Positions 57,810-64,000 of a stretch of DNA of 64,000 nt are shown piece after piece; within the stretch, counting starts at the first letter, position 1, and the number at the start of each line of letters is the position of its first letter. The notes under the pieces are model-generated. The model did not search any database, was not told the DNA's origin, and saw nothing but the letters and a program-made list of their open reading frames with translations. Location of the stretch: positions 3,619,811-3,683,810 of the forward strand of contig OY282605.1 of NCBI GenBank assembly GCA_958298945.1, written 5' to 3'. Made by a program: the position numbers and the translations under genes. Origin of the DNA: Atherix ibis. Lineage: Eukaryota; Arthropoda; Insecta; Diptera; Athericidae.

Positions 57810-59745
57810 CTTGTATAATCACGATTGTAAATTATTACAGATTCTAAAAACGCATAACAGAATGGAAGTTAGGTAGAAAATATGTTGTATTTTGTATACA
57901 CAATATCGTATTTTCGAATTTGGCAATCTCTTGACCCATTTGTCGACAGCTAACTCGTAGATTTGGTATTTAACTAGCTGGTTTCGAACTCAAGACTGTC
58001 AACAACAAAGAAAAGAAAAAAAAACTCAGGCTTTAAAAATTAATATAATTTTTTTTAAATAGAACTTTTAATTTTTACTATAATAATTTTCATAGAAAAT
58101 TATTACTCTGTTAAAAAAAAAAAATTTAATTAAAAGGCAACTTATATTAAAAGCAAATGGATTAATTGTAGGTAATTGGAAACTGTTGACTATTTTTTCG
58201 AAAAAAGATTCTCTCGTAAAGAGTATATTTATTAATAAAAGAAAAAGTATAATCGACAGACAGAATTGAAAACACACTGGAATTAAATTTGGAAACTTCC
58301 CTCCTTTTTGCCATTATGTTTAAGCTTTAAAATCGAGACTTTTAGAAAATTTACGAGATAAAGTTAAACTCCTTGTACACGCTTATATTCGAGTACCGGT
58401 ACATATATTTCGTTACTCTAGCTTTAAGCTCCTCTGTCTCAAATCCCACCTCACATCCCTCTATTACTGGGTATCCCATTTTTCCCAAAATGCTATTGTA
58501 TCGCATAATTCTAAATAGCAACGTCTTCAATTTTCAATGTTATTTTCAATTCCCATAATTGAGACATTTACCAGTGAATCGGAAATTCGATTTAATTTTA
58601 TTTTTCTTCTTGTTTTATAATATCTTCTCTCTCATGATAAATTTTCTATCGAATAGACTCTATATACTTTTCAAGGATACTTTCGAAACTCATAGAATAA
58701 CATAGGTAATAATATTATTAAAAGGTGCTAAATGCGAGAAACAAAACAAAAAAAAAAAACGATGAAAAACCAACCAAATAGAATAGAGAGAAGAAAATTC
58801 CATACCATAAAACCGTATATATTAGGAAAATTAATAATTAATGAACATTTTTCAGCTACAAGTACTTATTTTTTGAATGGATACGTAGGCAGGTAATGAG
58901 AGAATTAAATGAAAATATAGTCACTATAGACATTCTTAGCACGGAACACTTCCCAAACGTCACCCCGCCCCAACCAACAGCCAACACGCCGCCCACCATC
59001 ATCTTTTCAATGAGTTTTTAATATTTTCATTGCTCAAGGAGTGGTGGCAAGAGAAATTGACAATAATCATCAGCTAGAGAGGATAGATCCGAATTTGGCG
59101 ATATTCAAGTTTATTTACTGAATAGTGATTGGCGGTGGTAGTTAGGCTTTCAATTCTAAATAGAACATGAGTTCTAGTGCATATGGAAGTGTACATATGT
59201 AGATACATAAACATTGGCGGTTATCAGTAATCAATGTGAAAACTAAACGACTACTAATAAATTATTGAGGCGAATTATTTGTTCAATTTACAAATAATGC
59301 GCCGCACACAATAATTTGTTTCGCTTTTACTTTGTTTCTGTTTTAGACTCTCTGTCGTCCATCACTCTCTCTTACCCCACATTCACACAACACTGTGCTT
59401 ATATTATTCAATTTGAAATTCTCCCCAAACAAGCATAATTGTTTGGTTTATTGAAAATCCTTACAAACAACAAATAAACAATAAATCGTTTTTCAATTTG
59501 TTTTGTTTTCTTTTGTTTCTTTTTATATTCCAGAAAATAATAAAGTAGAGAAAAATGACAAGTAATTCACAAAAATGAAATAATTTTTTTCATTGGTGTT
59601 TGTGTACACAAAACCACGAATTTTTTTTTAATTTCAAAAATCTTTTTTTTTATAGGTTGTCATTTTAAAAAAATGTTGCATTTTCGAGTTGGTCTCAGTT
59701 TAATGTGACAGGAAAATATATTTTTTTTTTAGAGCTTTAAATATA
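57810..59745. other. Spacer, possibly distal bin3 regulatory DNA
   Basis: 58920-59420 is less AT-rich, with CACCCCGCCCCAACCAACAG at about 58960, and could hold a promoter or untranslated exon. GTGGG|GTAAGAGAG on the minus strand at about 59372 is donor-like. No frame is recognised. Confidence 0.35.
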
Positions 59746-60550
59746 GGGCTTTCCAATAAGAGTGATATGATTTCGGCCAAGTGACGTTTCGGCCATTTGT
59801 AATATGTCATGATCTATCATTTTTTTTTCATTGTATTCAGTAATGGTTACAATTTCATTATGGAGAGATATACGCAAGAACAACGTTTACAAAATAATTA
59901 ATTTTATTATCAAAATAATCGTTCTCCAATTGCAACTTTGTCATGCGCTTTTGCCATCTGAGTGGTGCGGTAAATAAACAAAACTGTCGATTCTGGTGCG
60001 AAGAAAATCCACAAATTATTCATGAGCACCCATTACATTCACCTAAATTGACAGTTTGGTGTGGTTTTTGGTCTAGTGGAATCATCAGTCCGTACTTCTT
60101 TCGAAATGAAGCTGGTAGCACCGTTACTGTCAATGGAGAGCGGTATAGATGGATGATAACCAACTTTTTATGGCCGAAATTGGAAGAAGTTGATCTTGAC
60201 AATATATCTGGTTCCAACAAAACGGGACTACGTTCCAAATAGCACGTGCAACAATCGAATTATTGCAAGAAAAGTTTGGAGATTCGATTATTTCAAGAAA
60301 TTGTGACATTGAATGGCCTCCAAGAAATTGTGATTTAACACCATTAAACCATTTCGTGTAGGGTTATTTGAAGTCATTAGTCTTTAGCAATAAATCAGAC
60401 TCTCTTCAAGCTTAAGAAGTCAATATTGAACGTGCTATTCATGACATACGACTTGATTTGGTGGAAAAAGTGCTCGAAAATTGGGTTCATCGAATTCGTT
60501 CCTGCAAAAGAAGTCGTGGAGGCCATTTGAATGACGTTTTATTCAGAACT
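59746..60550 (+). mobile_element. DD41D-type Tc1/mariner element, internally deleted
   Basis: It starts after TA at 59744-59745 with GGGCTTTCCAATAAGAGTGA. The transposase begins MERYTQEQRLQ at 59860, and a large deletion near 59940 joins it to VNKQNCRFWCEENPQIIHEH (from about 59970). The right end is unclear; I do not see the expected complementary terminus before the hairpin at 60560. Confidence 0.75.
59860..60531 (+). pseudogene. DD41D-type transposase, catalytically dead
   Basis: After the N-terminal stub, the frame reads KLTVWCGFWSSGIISPYFFR, VTVNGERYRWMITNFLWPKL, then, one small insertion later, FQQNGTTFQIARATIELL and WPPRNCDLTPLNHF. Both the second and third catalytic positions are Asn (AAC at 60221-60223 and at 60347-60349) where family members have Asp. 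The 41 residues between them are the DD41D spacing. The tail ENWVHRIRSCKRSRGGHLND ends at about 60531. Stops interrupt it at about 60360 and 60412. Confidence 0.8.
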
Positions 60551-60559
60551 TAATTGCAT

Positions 60560-60630
60560 CGACTAGTTATTTGCTTACAACTCCATCGGACACTTTCCGA
60601 CAGATGGAGTTGTAAGCAAATAAATAGTCG
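60560..60630. repeat. Near-perfect 28-bp inverted repeat (hairpin)
   Basis: Arms 60560-60587 (starting CGACTAGTTATTTGC) and 60603-60630 pair at 27 of 28 positions with a 15-base loop; within the loop edges, TCGGA and TCCGA extend the symmetry. It lies between the DD41D-type element and the next mariner remnant. Confidence 0.9.
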
Positions 60631-60649
60631 AATTGTAAAGACACTGGGG

Positions 60650-61500
60650 GACTCGCTTTGTATAGCGAAAATCGGTGTAGTTTATCAAAAGTAATTTAAG
60701 TTCAAAAATGGACCAGAATAAAGAGAAAATTCGCACGATATTAAAGAATACCACTTCGACAAGGGCAACAACGCATCGCAGGATTATGGAAAAAATTGTG
60801 GTCTTTATGGCGAAGGTGTTGTATAAAAATCAGCAACATACAATCGTTCTGCAAATTTCAATGTCAAAGATGAGCCTCTTTTTGATTGGCCCATTATTGG
60901 AAAAGTGATGAAATTATTGGAAAAATTCAACAAAACCGGCATAGCATATCAAGAATCATGACATAGCAAACATTAAAATTAATTTTGAAAAACAAGATGT
61001 ACCGACTACGAATATGATACGCTGCTGAAGCGCAATGAAATCGAGTCATTTCTGAAGCGAATCATAACTGGCGATGTAAAATGGGTAAAATACGAGAATA
61101 TTGGTAGGAAAAGATCATGAAAAAAGAGGTGAACGATCACAAACAATTTGAAAGTCAGCATTGACGGTTAAGAAGGTTGTGCTGTGTGTATGGTGAGACT
61201 GGATGGGAATCGTTGATTATGAACTTCTACCGGTCGATCAAACTGTTAACTCGGTAATGTATTGTACCGTTAATCTTAATGAGAGATTAAGCCAATCGAT
61301 TGGCATAATTGATCAATAGTAAAGGGTGTCATTTTTCACCAACGATAATCGTACAAAAATTAAGAGAGCTTCTCGGGGAAGTTTTGATGCATCCACCCTT
61401 GTTTCGATCTCTATAGAACTCTGTTAATGGGAGAGATTGTCAGTCAGAAACCACAGAAGTTCTATACTGATGAAATCATGGCCTTAAAGCTTTGATTTAT
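60650..61500 (+). mobile_element. Degenerate mariner remnant, cecropia/Hsmar1-like
   Basis: Plus-strand fragments in order: MDQNKEKIRTIL (60708), LLKRNEIESFLKRIITGD (about 61022-61075; the catalytic Asp is followed by VKW instead of EKW), VKYENIGRKRS, TVKKVVLCVW, MGIVDYELLPVDQTVNS (about 61203-61255), KGVIFHQ (about 61322), then QKFYTDEIMALKL (about 61462). The regions of the second and third catalytic acids are broken. Many stops; an old copy. Confidence 0.75.
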
Positions 61501-62294
61501 ATTGAAGTAATAAATCATAAACCAATGAGAAAAAAACATAGATCATCAAGCCCCCCTGGCGACCGTGATTATTTTTAGAAGCTCAAACTTTTTTTGGACT
61601 GTGAAAATTTTTACTAACATAAAACATGCTCGGCACAAGTCTAAACTTATAAATTGAGAGTTGATCAAACCGACGGGACAAAAAATTTTTGGGGATTCCA
61701 ATAAAAAAAAATGAAGTTAATTTTTAAAAATTCAAAAGTATACAAACCCATTCAGTGACCGTGAAAATTTCTGGACCTCTGCATGTACAGAGTTGAATAC
61801 CTGGACCTCTTTTTATTTTGTCAGAGGCAACAAAATAAAATTTTTATTGAATTTTTATTAGGGAAGATAAAAGTAGGATTTAATTATTATTATGAGTCTA
61901 AGTTTAAAATGAAGTTTACACAGTGGACAAAAATCCATCAAACCTTTCCCCCCTTCTTACTCGTTTCCGAGGAACGCAAGCTTGGAAAGATAGTAAAAAC
62001 AATATCTACAATTGTTGAAGGAAAATATGGATGCCATTTTATGTCTGCACTGCAACGAAAGGAGGGTAACAATTAAGGAAGTCTGATATGGCTCCATCTG
62101 ACATTAAACATTCATAATTTACTGCCAAGAATTAAATAGTAGTTTGGGGCATTTTCAGAGTAAAAATGGAATGTGTCCTTTGTTTTGAAGAAATAAATAA
62201 GCTTTTTAGTTGAAAAAGGTATTCCACCAATCTATTTAGTTTAACACAATCTATTTCGTTTAACAGATAATTAAATTTAAAAAATATCATAATA
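61501..62294. other. No gene recognised
   Basis: AT-rich. CTGGACCTCTGCATGTACAG and ACCTGGACCTCTTTTTATTT (about 61773-61818) share TGGACCTCT but give no further structure. Confidence 0.45.
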
Positions 62295-63311
62295 TTGGGT
62301 TGTGCAGAAAGTAATTTCTGGACCAGAGGATTTAATTGTATTTTTAATTTTCTGGTAAAAAAAACCAGAGGATTTAATTGTATTTTTTCACAACCAACTT
62401 CAAACTGAAGCCGCATAATCATATGTATTTTGACAGCTGAAATAGCAAGACTTGCTTGTGAAAAAATTCGATTGATTCTACAGAGTAGTTTTTGGTTGAA
62501 ATCCTTTTAAATATGAAAATTGAAAAACAGCATTTTCGGCATATTTTACTTTTTTACTATATAAAAGATAAAAATGCTGTTCCAGCAAGAAAAAAATTAT
62601 CTGATATGTATGGAGAAGATGTGTTAAGTGAGCGCCAGTGCCAAAACTAGTTTGCAAAATTTCGATCCGGCAATTTTGATCTCGAAGATGCACCATGTTC
62701 TGGAAGGCCAGTTGAAGCACAACTCGTGAGATTGCTGAAAGATTAAATTTATCGAATACGACCGTTCGTAATAATTTGAAACGGCTAGGTTTTATCTCTA
62801 AGCTCGACATATGGGTTCCTCATCTTTCAAAGGAATCGTTTATTTTGAGCTTCTACCGAGCGATCAATTCTGAAGTGTACTGTCCGTCAGTTGGACAAAT
62901 TGAATTATTCACTTAAAGAAAAAAGGCCAGAATTGGTCAATAGGAAAGGTATAGTGTTCCAACAGGATAATGCGAAACCACATATAAGTTTGACCACTCG
63001 GCAAAAGCTTTTAGAGCTTGGGTGGGATATACTGCCATACCCAACATACTCTCCAGACCTAGCAATGTCCGATTATCATTTGTTCCGGTTTCTACAAAAA
63101 TGTTTAGACGGTAAAACGTTTAATTGAAATGAGGTCAAAAATCACTTGGTTCAGTTTTTTGTCAGTAAAGAACAAAAATTTTATGAGCGTGCAATCATGC
63201 TACTGCCAGAAAGATGGCAAAGGGTATTGAATAAAATTATAATTCACTATAAGAAAATCGTCTTTCATTTTTATAAAAAAAAAAAACCAAATTACTTTCA
63301 TGACAACCCAA
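62295..63311 (+). mobile_element. Second copy of the 32682-33947 mariner family, deleted (1017 bp)
   Basis: Ends TTGGGTTGTGCAGAAAGTAA (62295) and its complementary AATTACTTTCATGACAACCC to 63311 are flanked by TA at 62293-62294 and 63312-63313. A short duplication (CCAGAGGATTTAATTGTATT at about 62324 and 62364) sits near the left end. The transposase starts MKIEKQHFRHILLF at 62513 and has two internal deletions compared with the better copy. Confidence 0.93.
62513..63260 (+). pseudogene. Mariner transposase, second copy, deleted
   Basis: The N-terminal HTH part (ARKKLSDMYGEDVLSERQCQ) has a stop at the Trp of QNWF. A deletion removes the linker, and another (near 62825) removes the first catalytic region. 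The C-terminal half is well kept: RKGIVFQQDNAKPHISLTTR with the second Asp (about 62945-63000) and YPTYSPDLAMSDYHLFRFLQ with the third (about 63040-63095). It ends near ERWQRVLNK. Not functional. Confidence 0.85.
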
Positions 63312-63313
63312 TA

Positions 63314-63963
63314 ATAAATACAAAAAGAATTTTTTTTAAAAGCTCAAAGTAAAAATATTATTTAAATTTAAAAAATTTTATAATTTTATTGATAATTCTC
63401 ATAGAAAATTGTATTTTTTAATACGTCATAATTTCTGATAAATATCTTTTTAGGTTTTTAGCTGAAAATATCAAAATGACAACATTTATAATTACGCAAT
63501 CATTGATATGAATAGGTCAAAAATAAGAAGAAGGGATAAAAAGTATTGCCCATTTGAATAAGCCAGAATGAGAGAGAACGATTAACAATAATCGGAGTAT
63601 TTTAAGAGTCCATTCTGGAACTACTTCTAACATCCGAGAATCGTTTCTGGCTGAGACTTCTACGAATCGCGACAATCAGTTCTTGTTTACATGAATCCTC
63701 GTTACTAAAAAAACAGCCACTTTTAGAATAACATCTTTTCTGTATTAGCAAGAGGTTTTTCTTCTTTATTTTTTTAACACACAAATAGGAAATATTTTCT
63801 TAATACACACAAAAAATATAAAATGATGAATTTTAGATTTTAAAGAAAATAAACAACAACGCAGACAATACTTATGTTAAACTCCTTCCATTTGCCATTA
63901 CTGGAAACTGGTTACCAGATAAGCAGATAAATACAGTCTGGGAACTGGTTACCAGATAAGCAG
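63314..63963. other. AT-rich spacer with a direct repeat
   Basis: GGAAACTGGTTACCAGATAA at about 63903 and GGGAACTGGTTACCAGATAA at about 63940, both continuing GCAG, lie about 37 bases apart; each contains the palindrome CTGGTTACCAG. No gene recognised. Confidence 0.5.
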
Positions 63964-64000
63964 TTCTGTGGCAAGTACTCTTGATTCACCACGACCCTGC
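63964..64000 (-). mobile_element. Mariner fragment cut by the window edge
   Basis: CTGTGGCAAGTACTCTTGAT followed by TCACCACGACCCTGC matches, with changes, the minus-strand [10 protein letters not shown] coding segment of the copies at 31340-31370 and 53190-53220. More of the element should follow past the window end. Confidence 0.7.

Overview
The window looks like nuclear DNA of a higher fly (Diptera). It is very AT-rich. Its host genes have short GT-AG introns (mostly 60-150 bp). The proteins read like dipteran orthologues, with long Gln, His and Ser/Thr runs. Mariner, Tc1-like, Tigger and Jockey-type elements fill much of the rest. I could not assign a species.

Three host protein genes and one tRNA gene are well supported. 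Rpn13 (ADRM1, proteasomal ubiquitin receptor; minus strand, 4 exons, 371 aa) lies at 23814-25233. Head-to-head with it, across about 0.88 kb, is the HECT ubiquitin ligase UBE3C (plus strand, 7 exons, 1102 aa) at 26112-29959. bin3/MEPCE (7SK snRNA capping methyltransferase; minus strand, 6 coding exons, about 1539 aa) lies at 49173-56240. tRNA-Gln (UUG) is at 39293-39364 on the minus strand. UBE3C is known to act on proteasomes and Rpn13 is a reported substrate, so the divergent Rpn13/UBE3C pair may be a functional module.

Layout. 0-7 kb: intergenic DNA, a roughly 165-bp tandem repeat, and a Tc1-like element with other transposon pieces nested in it. 8-11 kb: a 2.9-kb degenerate satellite built on a unit of about 22 bp containing TTTTCAG. 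11-17 kb: transposon debris, including a LINE with RNase H and a Jockey-type LINE split by an irritans-like mariner. 17-23.8 kb: no recognised gene. 23.8-30 kb: the Rpn13/UBE3C pair. 30.7-47.8 kb: mariners, a large inverted repeat carrying a 13-bp satellite, the tRNA, a second Jockey-type LINE and a Tigger element. 49-56.3 kb: bin3, with a mariner in intron 1. 56.6-64 kb: further mariner and DD41D-type elements, all damaged.

Exon borders were derived by hand and checked for reading phase. Every phase closes, so the three gene models are firm except for the exact bin3 start codon. All transposase genes seen carry frameshifts, stops or deletions, so none looks active. I found no CRISPR array, bacterial operon or clear new enzymatic system. 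The most unusual structures are the TTTTCAG satellite, the inverted-repeat/13-bp-satellite complex and a mariner derivative with its 5' end duplicated in inverted orientation.
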